From a virus, in IMG/VR virus record IMGVR_UViG_3300032309_000351, positions 1 through 20,890 of that record: DNA of 20,890 bases; one strand, written 5' to 3'. Under the pieces are notes generated by a model. That model searched no databases, was not told the DNA's origin, and worked only from the letters and a program-made list of their open reading frames with translations. A program made the position numbers and the translations under genes. Below are positions 1 through 6,566 of the stretch, piece after piece. How positions within the stretch are numbered: position 1 is the stretch's first letter; each line of letters starts with the position of its first letter.

Positions 1-1
1 C

Positions 2-1186
2 ATGATCACGCGCAAAGCGCTTGAGATTCTCGAAAACAACCTGGTTCTCACCCGTAACGTCAATCGCCAGTACGACGACAGCTTTGCTGTTGAAGGCGCT
101 AAGATTGGCTCCACACTGCGTATCCGTCTGCCTGACCGCGCTCTGGTTACTGACGGTGCCGCCCTGCAAGTTCAGGACGACAACGAGCAGTTCACCACTC
201 TGGCTGTTTCTACCCAAAAGCACATCGGTGTCAACTTCACATCTGCTGAACTGACCATGCAATTGGACGACTTCGCAGAGCGTGTTCTCAAGCCGCGTAT
301 CAGCCAGTTGGCCTCCAGCATTGATGCTGACGTTGCCAATGCGTACAAAACCATCGGTAACACCGTTGGCACGCCTGGCACCACTCCTTCGACTTCCCTG
401 GTGCTGCTCCAAGCCCAACAGAAGCTGAACGAAAACGCTGCTGTGATGAACCCACGCTACGCTACCGTGAACCCAGCGGCCAACGCTGGTCTGGTTGAAG
501 GTATGAAAGGTCTGTTCAATCCGACCGACACTATCTCCAAGCAGTTCAAGAACGGCATGATGGGCACTGGCGTGCTGGGCTTTGACGAGATCAACATGTC
601 TCAGTCGATCAAGCAGCACACCACTGGCTCACGTAGCGCAAGCGCTTCCACACTGGTTAAGACCCCAGGCGTTACCGCCGAAGGCGCTTCTACCATTCTG
701 CTGGAACAAGGCTCTGTGTCTACCACCATCAAAGCTGGTGACGTGTTCACAGTCAGTGCTTGCAATGCTGTCAACCCACAAACCCGTGAGTCCACTGGTT
801 CGCTGTTCCAGTTCGTTGCTCTGGCTGACGCCACTGCTTCGTCCGGCACTTGGACTGTGACTGTTGCTCCGATGTACTCGGCCAACCACGCTCTGGCTAC
901 TGTGGATGTGCTGCCTGCAACTGGCGCAACTGTGACCTTCGTGGGCGCGGCTTCTACTCAGTACGCTCAGAACTTGGTCTACCACAAGGATGCCATCACG
1001 TTCGCCACTGCTGACCTGTTGCTGCCACAAGGCGTTGACATGGCTGCACGTGCCGTTCATAACGGTATCAGCCTGCGCGTTGTTCGTCAGTACGACATCA
1101 ACAACGACCGTATGCCTTGCCGTATTGACGTTCTGTATGGTTTCAGTACCATCCGTCCACAAATGGCTTGCCGCATCTGGGGCTAA
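2..1186 (+). CDS. P22-type major capsid (coat) protein, 5' end cut by window edge
   Basis: Probable major head protein of the P22 gp5 coat family, which forms the icosahedral shell. The visible part is 394 residues. The N-terminal half (MITRKALEILENN, then VEGAKIGSTL and NFTSAELTMQLDDF) matches my recollection of phage coat proteins of this type. Relatives usually have about ten residues before the MITRKAL segment, and the only base before this ATG (C) could end an ACC codon, so the true start probably lies left of the window. The middle (about residues 200-330) is rich in Ser, Thr, Ala and Val, as expected for an inserted beta domain, and the C-terminus returns to the conserved RxDVLYG(F)ST segment. 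It is followed by an intrinsic terminator and then the gp4-like and gp10-like genes, the P22 order. Family is fairly sure; start is not. Confidence 0.85.
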   Translation: MITRKALEILENNLVLTRNVNRQYDDSFAVEGAKIGSTLRIRLPDRALVTDGAALQVQDDNEQFTTLAVSTQKHIGVNFTSAELTMQLDDFAERVLKPRISQLASSIDADVANAYKTIGNTVGTPGTTPSTSLVLLQAQQKLNENAAVMNPRYATVNPAANAGLVEGMKGLFNPTDTISKQFKNGMMGTGVLGFDEINMSQSIKQHTTGSRSASASTLVKTPGVTAEGASTILLEQGSVSTTIKAGDVFTVSACNAVNPQTRESTGSLFQFVALADATASSGTWTVTVAPMYSANHALATVDVLPATGATVTFVGAASTQYAQNLVYHKDAITFATADLLLPQGVDMAARAVHNGISLRVVRQYDINNDRMPCRIDVLYGFSTIRPQMACRIWG

Positions 1187-1193
1187 ACCTAAT

Positions 1194-1214
1194 GCCCCTT
1201 CGGGGGCGTTTTTT
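1194..1214 (+). terminator. Intrinsic terminator with UUCG tetraloop after capsid gene
   Basis: The stem GCCCC (1194-1198) pairs with GGGGC (1203-1207) around a TTCG loop, followed by GTTTTTT. It begins 8 bases after the capsid stop codon. The C(UUCG)G loop is known to be exceptionally stable. It probably stops part of the transcripts so that capsid mRNA is in excess over downstream genes. Confidence 0.88.
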
Positions 1215-1237
1215 AAATCTTTTTTAAGGAAATTATC

Positions 1238-1639
1238 ATGGCACTCCCTAATGGCGCTGGTGGCTACCAGCTTGGTGACGGCAATATCGGTGAAGCTATT
1301 CTGTCGGTTCAAGGCGCTCCCACTGCCGTGGCCGCCGCCGCGACAATGACGGCTGCTGAACTGTCTAATGGCTTGTTTGTGTTCAACGGCGCTGCCGGTA
1401 ATCTGACTTTGCCCACCGTGGCATTGGTAGAAGCCGACATCACGGCTGCATCAAAAGTTAACGCTTCTCTTGACTTCATCATCATCAATATTGACGCTTC
1501 CGGTTCTGATTCAGTCACTTTGGCTGCTGGTACTGGTTGGACAATTGTTGGCGTTGCTGCGGTGGCTGTTAATACTTCTGCCCAGTTCCGCGCCCGTAAA
1601 ACCGGCGATGGTACTTGGACTGCGTACCGCATTGCCTAA
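1238..1639 (+). CDS. Small virion protein, candidate capsid decoration/head-fibre protein
   Basis: 133 residues, function not recognised with certainty. The start is preceded by AAGGAAATTATC, a good ribosome site. The first ~40 residues are Ala/Gly-rich (MALPNGAGGYQLGDG, then AAAATMTAAEL). Residues ~45-133 alternate hydrophobic and polar residues like a beta sandwich, with an LPT turn, a run IIINIDASG, and a final DGTWTAYRIA strand. No signal peptide or membrane segment is visible. It lies directly behind the capsid gene, between two UUCG terminators. Position and composition suggest an abundant decoration or head-fibre protein. Its beta-rich part resembles in pattern the next gene and the C-terminal domain of the protein at 4525-5373. 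The role is inferred from context. Confidence 0.72.
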   Translation: MALPNGAGGYQLGDGNIGEAILSVQGAPTAVAAAATMTAAELSNGLFVFNGAAGNLTLPTVALVEADITAASKVNASLDFIIINIDASGSDSVTLAAGTGWTIVGVAAVAVNTSAQFRARKTGDGTWTAYRIA

Positions 1640-1646
1640 ACCGAAT

Positions 1647-1666
1647 GGGGCTTCGGCCCCGTTTTT
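1647..1666 (+). terminator. Intrinsic terminator with UUCG tetraloop
   Basis: GGGGC (1647-1651), TTCG loop, GCCCC (1656-1660), then GTTTTT. It starts 7 bases after the stop codon at 1637-1639 and ends 11 bases before the next ATG. The AAGGA ribosome site of the next gene lies immediately downstream of the T-run. Confidence 0.88.
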
Positions 1667-1677
1667 AAGGAAACATC

Positions 1678-2130
1678 ATGCCAAATACAAAAGCTGTAGG
1701 CGTTGCGTATAGCGACCCTGAATTTGATAGCGTAACCGTTACCGGCGCGTCAGCGCTGCAAGCGGTAACCGCTACGACCATAACCGCCACAACCATAGCG
1801 GCCACTTCAACCGGCGCCATTCGTCTTCCTGTTGCTGCTGTTGCGGCGGCGGGCAGTACTCAAGGCAATGCTGCGGCGCTAGCTGAAGGTTTGAACGTTG
1901 TCTCTGCTGCTGACGGCACAAAAGGCGTTAGATTGCCTACGGCTGTTGCTGGTATGGTAGTTATTGTTAAAAACACCGCTGCCGGAGCGCTGAATATCTA
2001 CCCCGCCACTGGCGGGGCAGTTAATGCGGTTGCGGCCAACGGCGCGTATAGCATCACAAACCTTACCAGTTCATTGTTGGTGGCATCTTCCACCACACAG
2101 TGGTACTCTGTTCCATTGGTAGCATCCTAA
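1678..2130 (+). CDS. Small virion protein, candidate decoration/head-fibre protein
   Basis: 150 residues, not assigned to a named family. The ribosome site TTTAAGGAAACATC precedes the ATG. The N-terminal third has short Thr/Ala-rich repeats (VTATTITATTIAATS), of the kind that build trimeric phage fibres. The C-terminal ~85 residues form a predicted beta module: GLNVV, then GVRLPTAV, VVIVKNTAAG, LNIYPATGG, and a last strand TTQWYSVPL. This order resembles the preceding gene and the C-terminus of the tail protein at 4525-5373. A homotrimeric fibre or decoration on the head is the simplest reading: repetitive stem plus a beta head, located behind the capsid gene. No membrane segment is seen. The role is inferred. 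Confidence 0.72.
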   Translation: MPNTKAVGVAYSDPEFDSVTVTGASALQAVTATTITATTIAATSTGAIRLPVAAVAAAGSTQGNAAALAEGLNVVSAADGTKGVRLPTAVAGMVVIVKNTAAGALNIYPATGGAVNAVAANGAYSITNLTSSLLVASSTTQWYSVPLVAS

Positions 2131-2136
2131 CCAAAT

Positions 2137-2160
2137 GGGGGCTTCGGCCCCCGTTTTCTT
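2137..2160 (+). terminator. Third UUCG-loop intrinsic terminator, abutting the next start codon
   Basis: GGGGGC (2137-2142), TTCG loop, GCCCCC (2147-2152), then GTTTTCTT. The T-rich tract ends at 2160 and the next ATG begins at 2161. Everything downstream (gp4-like, gp10-like, tail genes) must come from read-through or antitermination, or from a promoter not recognised here. Confidence 0.85.
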
Positions 2161-2358
2161 ATGAACATTTATCTTCAGCACCCCGTCCACGGGGCCAAAG
2201 TTGCCACGATGGAACTTGAAGCCGTATTTGATGAGACAAACGGCTGGACACGCTACAATCCTGAAACACCCGCACCAGCAGTTGAGGCTGAAGTAGCGGT
2301 CAATGCGCTAGAAGTCAAGCGCAAATACACACGTAAGGCTGTAGCCGAAGGAGTCTGA
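2161..2358 (+). CDS. Small unknown phage protein between head and tail genes
   Basis: 65 residues, unknown function. The beginning (MNIYLQHPVHGAKVA) and the basic end (VKRKYTRKAVAEGV) resemble small proteins I have seen between coat and gp4-like genes in other phages. The middle is acidic and proline/valine-rich. No cysteine or membrane segment is present. The start choice is unusual: the ATG at 2161 follows directly on a terminator T-tract and has no Shine-Dalgarno sequence. An in-frame ATG at 2209 (start MELEAVFDETNGW) is a possible alternative, but it would discard the conserved-looking N-terminus and has no obvious ribosome site either. It ends two bases before the gp4-like gene and carries that gene's AGGAG site in its last codons. 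Confidence 0.7.
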   Translation: MNIYLQHPVHGAKVATMELEAVFDETNGWTRYNPETPAPAVEAEVAVNALEVKRKYTRKAVAEGV

Positions 2359-2360
2359 TC

Positions 2361-3077
2361 ATGGCGATTTACACGGCGGGCGATCAGATAACCAGAGCGC
2401 TTCGGCTGCTTGGTGTGCTAGCCGAAGGCGAAACGTCATCGGCGTCTGTCATGCAAGACAGTCTGATGGCGATGAATCAGATGATCGACTCATGGAACAC
2501 TGAGCGCCTGTCTGTCTTTTGCACACAAGATCAAGTATTTACATGGCCCGCTGGCGAGTACATCCGCACGCTTGGCCCCACCGGCAATTTTATTGGCCTG
2601 CGCCCCGTGCTGCTGGACGAGGCGACTTATTTCCGTGACCCTGGCACGAACGTGTCGTTCGGCATCAAGTTCATCAACCAGCAGCAGTACAACGGCATTG
2701 CGGTCAAGACCGTAACCAGCACATACCCCCAAGTGATTTTTGTGAACATGGGGTTTCCCGATGTCACGATGTCCATCTACCCGCGCCCCACACGCGACTT
2801 GGAGTGGCACTTTATCTCGGTGCAAGAACTGAGCAATCCAGCCACGCTGGTGACTAACTTGCTATTCCCGCCAGGCTACTTGCGTGCATTTACCTACAAC
2901 TTGGCGATGGAGATTGCACCTGAGTTTGGTGTTGAGCCAAGCCCCCAAGTGCAGCGCATTGCCATGACCAGCAAGCGCAATCTGAAACGCATCAACAACC
3001 CTGACGATGTGATGTCAATGCCGTACGCCATTGTGGCGACTCGGCAGCGGTTCAACATCTATGCTGGCAATTACTGA
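2361..3077 (+). CDS. P22 gp4-like tail adaptor / head-completion protein
   Basis: 238 residues, close to the size usual for this family (P22 gp4 is shorter, about 166). Members bind below the portal ring, seal the packaged head and join it to the tail; P22 gp4 also has muralytic activity, which cannot be judged here. Family features seen: an N-terminal helical part with ALRLLGVLAEGE and DSLMAMNQMIDSWN, a segment YTW-like FTWPAGEYIRTLG, and the C-terminal FPPGYLRAFTYNLAMEIAPEFG followed by KRNLKRIN. The start has a strong AAGGAG site 9 bases upstream. Its stop codon overlaps the start of the gp10-like gene (ATGA), so translation is probably coupled. The order capsid-gp4-gp10 agrees with P22. 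Confidence 0.85.
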   Translation: MAIYTAGDQITRALRLLGVLAEGETSSASVMQDSLMAMNQMIDSWNTERLSVFCTQDQVFTWPAGEYIRTLGPTGNFIGLRPVLLDEATYFRDPGTNVSFGIKFINQQQYNGIAVKTVTSTYPQVIFVNMGFPDVTMSIYPRPTRDLEWHFISVQELSNPATLVTNLLFPPGYLRAFTYNLAMEIAPEFGVEPSPQVQRIAMTSKRNLKRINNPDDVMSMPYAIVATRQRFNIYAGNY

Positions 3078-4525
3078 TGAAAACGCCGATCCTTGGATCA
3101 AGCTACGTTGCCCGCAGCATCAACGCTGCGGACAACCGCATGGTCAATTTGTTCCCCGAAGTTATCCCAGAGGGCGGCAAGGAGCTTGGCTTTCTTAACC
3201 GCGCCCCTGGCCTTAAATTCCAGCAAACCATAGGCACCGGCCCGATTCGGGCGCTGTGGGCGCACCAGACCAACGGCAGCGACTTCTATGTTGTATCGGG
3301 CACTGAGTTCTACAAAGTCACCGGATTGACCGCCACGCCCACTAAGCTGGGTGATGTGACAGGCACAGGGCCGGTATCAATTGCTGACAACGGCACGCAA
3401 ATCTTTTTGGCGTGCAACGGGCCAAGCTACATCTACAACGAAGTCACCAACGTATTTGCCCAAATTACTGACCCTGACTTCCCAGGCGCGGTGACGGTTG
3501 GCTACCTTGACGGGTATTTTGTCTTTAACGAGCCAAACTCCCAAAAAATCTGGGTGACTGAGTTGCTTGACGGCACTTCAGTTGACCCCCTTGATTTTGC
3601 GTCTGCTGAAGGCTCACCTGACGGGTTGGTTGCTGTCAATGTAGACCACCGTGAGGCATGGCTGTTTGGCACTGACTCAATTGAGGTCTGGTATGACGCG
3701 GGGCAGGCGGACTTCCCTTTAACGCGCATCCAAGGCGCTTTTAACGAAATTGGATGCGTAGCTGCGTTCTCTATTGCAAAACTCGACAACGGCCTGTTCT
3801 GGCTTGGCACGGACGCCCGTGGGCAAGGTATTGTCTACCGCGCCAATGGCTACACTGGCGTCCGCGTTTCTACGCACGCTATTGAGTACGCCATTGCCCA
3901 GTACGGCAACATCTCGGACGCCATTGCCTACACCTACCAGCAAGAAGGCCATGCCTTCTATGTGCTGACATTCCCTTCGGCCAACGCCACTTGGGTCTAC
4001 GATGTGGCTACACAAGCGTGGCACGAACGCGCTGGCTGGAACACCGCAACAGGCGAATTTACCCGCCACCGCAGCAACTGCCAATGTAACTTTGGCGGCA
4101 ACACGGTGGTGGGCGACTATGAGAACGGCAACATCTACACCCTTGACCTTGATGTGTACGCTGACAATGGCGGCATCCAAAAGTGGTTGCGGTCGTGGAG
4201 AGCGTTGCCAACGGGTCAAAACAACCTCAAGCGCACGGCGCAGCACAGCCTACAACTGGACTGTGAGTCGGGCACGGGGCTGATCACCGGCCAAGGCAGC
4301 GACCCCGAAATTATGTTGCGCTTTTCTGACGATGGCGGTCACACATGGTCAAATGAGCATATAAGCAAAATGGGCAAGATCGGCGAGTACTACCGCCGTG
4401 TCTTTTGGCGCAGGCTCGGCATGACGCTCAAGTTGCGTGATCGGGTCTACGAAGTGTCAATGACTGACCCAGTTAAAACGGCCATCATGGGCGCTGAATT
4501 ATTGATTAGCCCCACAAACGCATAA
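3077..4525 (+). CDS. P22 gp10-like packaged-DNA stabilisation protein (tail hub)
   Basis: 482 residues, the usual length (P22 gp10 has 472). In P22 this protein forms a hexameric ring below gp4, holds in the DNA and bears the tailspikes and needle. The start MKTPILGSSYVARSINAADN, then MVNLFPE and GFLNRAPGL, is characteristic of the family. The rest is beta-rich with Tyr/Trp/Gly-rich strands (YFVFNEPNSQKIWVTEL, WLFGTDSIEVWYDAG, HRSNCQCNFGGN), consistent with a beta-propeller-like fold. The end (RRVFWRRLGM) also recurs in relatives. It begins inside the gp4 stop (ATGA), and its own stop overlaps the next start (TAATG). Confidence 0.9.
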   Translation: MKTPILGSSYVARSINAADNRMVNLFPEVIPEGGKELGFLNRAPGLKFQQTIGTGPIRALWAHQTNGSDFYVVSGTEFYKVTGLTATPTKLGDVTGTGPVSIADNGTQIFLACNGPSYIYNEVTNVFAQITDPDFPGAVTVGYLDGYFVFNEPNSQKIWVTELLDGTSVDPLDFASAEGSPDGLVAVNVDHREAWLFGTDSIEVWYDAGQADFPLTRIQGAFNEIGCVAAFSIAKLDNGLFWLGTDARGQGIVYRANGYTGVRVSTHAIEYAIAQYGNISDAIAYTYQQEGHAFYVLTFPSANATWVYDVATQAWHERAGWNTATGEFTRHRSNCQCNFGGNTVVGDYENGNIYTLDLDVYADNGGIQKWLRSWRALPTGQNNLKRTAQHSLQLDCESGTGLITGQGSDPEIMLRFSDDGGHTWSNEHISKMGKIGEYYRRVFWRRLGMTLKLRDRVYEVSMTDPVKTAIMGAELLISPTNA

Positions 4526-5373
4526 TGGCTACAACGCCCAATATCACGCAAATCACGGCCCCCCGTGTTGCGTTGATTGACCCAAAAACAGGGCTGATGT
4601 CTAGGGAGTGGTACAGGTTTTTCTATAACCAGTATGTGCTCACTGGTGATGGCACTGGGGTTACAGCCGTTATTAACGGCGGTACAGGGCTAAGTACTAT
4701 CCCTAGCAACGGCCAGTTGTTGATCGGTAATGGGGCGGGGTACACGCTAAGAACTTTGACTGCTGGCACGGGCATCACAGTCACCAACGGGTCAGGAACG
4801 ATCTCTGTAGCCAACGCAGGCGTTTTAAGCTGGTCGGGCGGCACCAGTGGCCTAACCCCTGCAACGGCCACCACGGGCGCCGTAACGCTTGCTGGCACAC
4901 TGATTGCCGTCAATGGTGGCACGGGGTTGGCCTCTTACTCTGTTGGCGATTTGCTGTATGCAAATACTGCGACTACTTTGGCAAGATTGCCAGCAGGGAC
5001 AACTGGGCAAGTGCTAACGATTGCCGCTGGCGTGCCAGCTTGGGCAACGGGCACAGCTTCCGCGCCGGTCACCAAGACTGCGGATTTCACTTTAGCGGAT
5101 GGTGAGTCTTGGGTCATCAACAACAAGTCAGGCTTGACCTGTACTGTCACCCTGCCAACGCCGTCAGCCTACACTGGACGCCAGGTCACCTTCAAAAATA
5201 TGCAAGCGCAGCTTCTGGTGTCAGCGTCAAGTAATGTTGTGCCGATTGACAGCACTTCGGCGGGGACGGCAATTCTCTTGGATGTTGTGGGAAATTGGGC
5301 GACAATGGTGTCAGACGGCACAAACTGGGTCATCATGCAAGCTGCGTCCAACAACAACCTGCTTTTGGAATAA
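4525..5373 (+). CDS. Tail fibre/needle-like protein in the P22 gp26 slot
   Basis: 282 residues. The N-terminal ~35 residues (ITAPRVALIDPKTG, then SREWYRFFYNQYV) look like a particle-binding peptide found at the N-terminus of many phage tail proteins. It is followed by repeated Gly/Thr fibre motifs: INGGTGL near residue 51 and VNGGTGL near 129, with LLIGNG/LLYANT and LTAGTGITVTNG between. The C-terminal ~85 residues form a beta module with VINNKSG, VTLPTPSAYTG, VTFKN and a last strand DGTNWVIMQ. It follows gp10 with a TAATG overlap, exactly where P22 has the tail needle gp26, but it has no long heptad coiled coil like gp26. A needle replacement or an accessory fibre is likely; the precise role is inferred. 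Confidence 0.72.
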   Translation: MATTPNITQITAPRVALIDPKTGLMSREWYRFFYNQYVLTGDGTGVTAVINGGTGLSTIPSNGQLLIGNGAGYTLRTLTAGTGITVTNGSGTISVANAGVLSWSGGTSGLTPATATTGAVTLAGTLIAVNGGTGLASYSVGDLLYANTATTLARLPAGTTGQVLTIAAGVPAWATGTASAPVTKTADFTLADGESWVINNKSGLTCTVTLPTPSAYTGRQVTFKNMQAQLLVSASSNVVPIDSTSAGTAILLDVVGNWATMVSDGTNWVIMQAASNNNLLLE

Positions 5374-5377
5374 TCTG

Positions 5378-5842
5378 ATGCAAGTTACATACGGCAAAGG
5401 TTTTGGCATAAAAAAGCAGAAAAGCGGTCGTGCGCGCGCCGAAGCGCTTCAAGCGGAGATGTCAAAGTACGAGCAATATGAGCCACCAACGGAACATATT
5501 TTTCACGGCGGCATGTATTGCCGCCAAGTTTGGCGTCCAGCGGGTTGTCTAATTGTAGGAAAAGTCCATAAAAAAGAACACTTCTACATGGTTGTTTCAG
5601 GAACAATTACGGTAACCACGGACAGCGGCGTAGAAACAATTACCGGCCCTATGCTGCTATGCAGCAAGCCAGGCACTAAACGCGCAGTCTACGCACAAAC
5701 AGACGCGCTGTGCATGACTTTTCATCGCGTTGATTCAGACACGGTTGAGGAAGTAGAATCGGAACTAGTTGAAGACGATCCTAATTCGATGTTTGCCATC
5801 GGAAATAAGATCAAACACACAGAGATTGGGGTGTCACCATGA
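5378..5842 (+). CDS. Cupin-like phage protein in the P22 gp14 slot
   Basis: 154 residues. An in-frame extension upstream (from 5234) would overlap the preceding gene, so the ATG at 5378, five bases after that gene's stop, is chosen. Residues ~56-118 look like a single small cupin barrel: GKVHKKEHFYMVVSG gives the first cupin motif with H64 and H68 and the glycine turn, and PGTKRAVYAQTDALCMTFHRVD gives the second with H116. This suggests a metal site, but the usual Glu is not clear. The C-terminus is acidic (EEVESELVEDD). In P22 the same position holds gene 14, which is needed for assembly or injection. A role in virion maturation is positional inference. Its stop overlaps the next start (ATGA). 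Confidence 0.78.
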   Translation: MQVTYGKGFGIKKQKSGRARAEALQAEMSKYEQYEPPTEHIFHGGMYCRQVWRPAGCLIVGKVHKKEHFYMVVSGTITVTTDSGVETITGPMLLCSKPGTKRAVYAQTDALCMTFHRVDSDTVEEVESELVEDDPNSMFAIGNKIKHTEIGVSP

Positions 5843-6564
5843 GTTTTATTACAGCAGCGCTTATTGGCGGCGGCGCCGCGCTTATCGGCGCGTCTATGAC
5901 AAGTTCGGCGGCACGAAGTGCAGCGGGAGCGCAAGCCGGTGCGGCTGATCGTGCGGCTGAACTGCAAAGAGAGCAGTTTGAACGTCAAGTCGAACTGCAA
6001 GCCCCGTTTCGTGAGGCTGGCGTTCGCGCGCTGCCAGAACTGGAAGCAGCGTCTAGGTACACGCCGTTTGGCATGCAGCAGTTTACCGCTGACCCTGGCT
6101 ACGGTTTTCGTTTGTCCGAAGGCCAGAAAGCGCTTGATCGTCAAGCTGCTGCACGCGGTGGCCTGATCTCTGGCGGCGCTTTGAAGGCCGCGCAACGCTA
6201 CGGCCAAGAGATGGGCAGCCAAGAGTACACCAACGCTTTCAATCGCTACCAAACTGAGCGCCAAGCCCGCCTTAACCCGCTGCAATCTTTGGCCGGTGTC
6301 GGTCAGACATCTGTAAATCAATTAGGCCAAGCTGGGCAAACAATGGCGGGCAATGTAGGCGAAGCCGGTATGCAAGCTGCTAATGCACGCGCTTCTGGCT
6401 ACATGGGCACCGCTAACGCATTGAGCAGTGCGCTAGGCACGGGCAGTAATCTGTACATGCAAAGCCAGTTTATGAACCGTATGTACCCGCAAGCGCCGGC
6501 ATATACGAGCGGGATGTATAGCAGCCCCACAATGATTCCAATGCAGCCAGGTGGAGGTTACTGA
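5839..6564 (+). CDS. Ejection (DNA-transfer) protein, P22 gp7-like
   Basis: 241 residues. It begins with a hydrophobic, Gly/Ala-rich helix (ITAALIGGGAALIGASM, residues ~4-20), followed by an Ala/Gln-rich helix (AGAADRAAELQREQFERQ) and the segment APFREAGVRALPELE. These three elements in this order are typical of phage DNA-transfer proteins of the gp7 type, which leave the particle ahead of the genome and help form a channel across the cell envelope. The middle contains DPGYGFRLSEGQKALDRQAAARGG, and the C-terminus is Gly/Met/Tyr/Pro-rich and probably disordered. It is the first of three consecutive genes that match P22 genes 7, 20 and 16 in order. It starts within the cupin gene's stop. Family assignment is good by pattern and context. 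Confidence 0.82.
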   Translation: MSFITAALIGGGAALIGASMTSSAARSAAGAQAGAADRAAELQREQFERQVELQAPFREAGVRALPELEAASRYTPFGMQQFTADPGYGFRLSEGQKALDRQAAARGGLISGGALKAAQRYGQEMGSQEYTNAFNRYQTERQARLNPLQSLAGVGQTSVNQLGQAGQTMAGNVGEAGMQAANARASGYMGTANALSSALGTGSNLYMQSQFMNRMYPQAPAYTSGMYSSPTMIPMQPGGGY

Positions 6565-6566
6565 TC

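Noticed and set aside
629-1312. Long minus-strand open frame opposite the capsid gene
   Set aside because: Composition (Ser/His/Thr-rich, no recognisable motif), no ribosome site, and it lies antisense to a clear coat gene; treated as a shadow of codon bias.
1740-1815. Thr/Ala repeats as a CRISPR or other DNA-level repeat array
   Set aside because: Repeats are short, degenerate and in frame; they encode a fibre-like stem and have no spacer structure.
5722-6321. 199-codon minus-strand frame opposite the cupin and gp7-like genes
   Set aside because: Arg/Cys/Ser-rich low-plausibility protein, antisense to two well-supported genes, no ribosome site.
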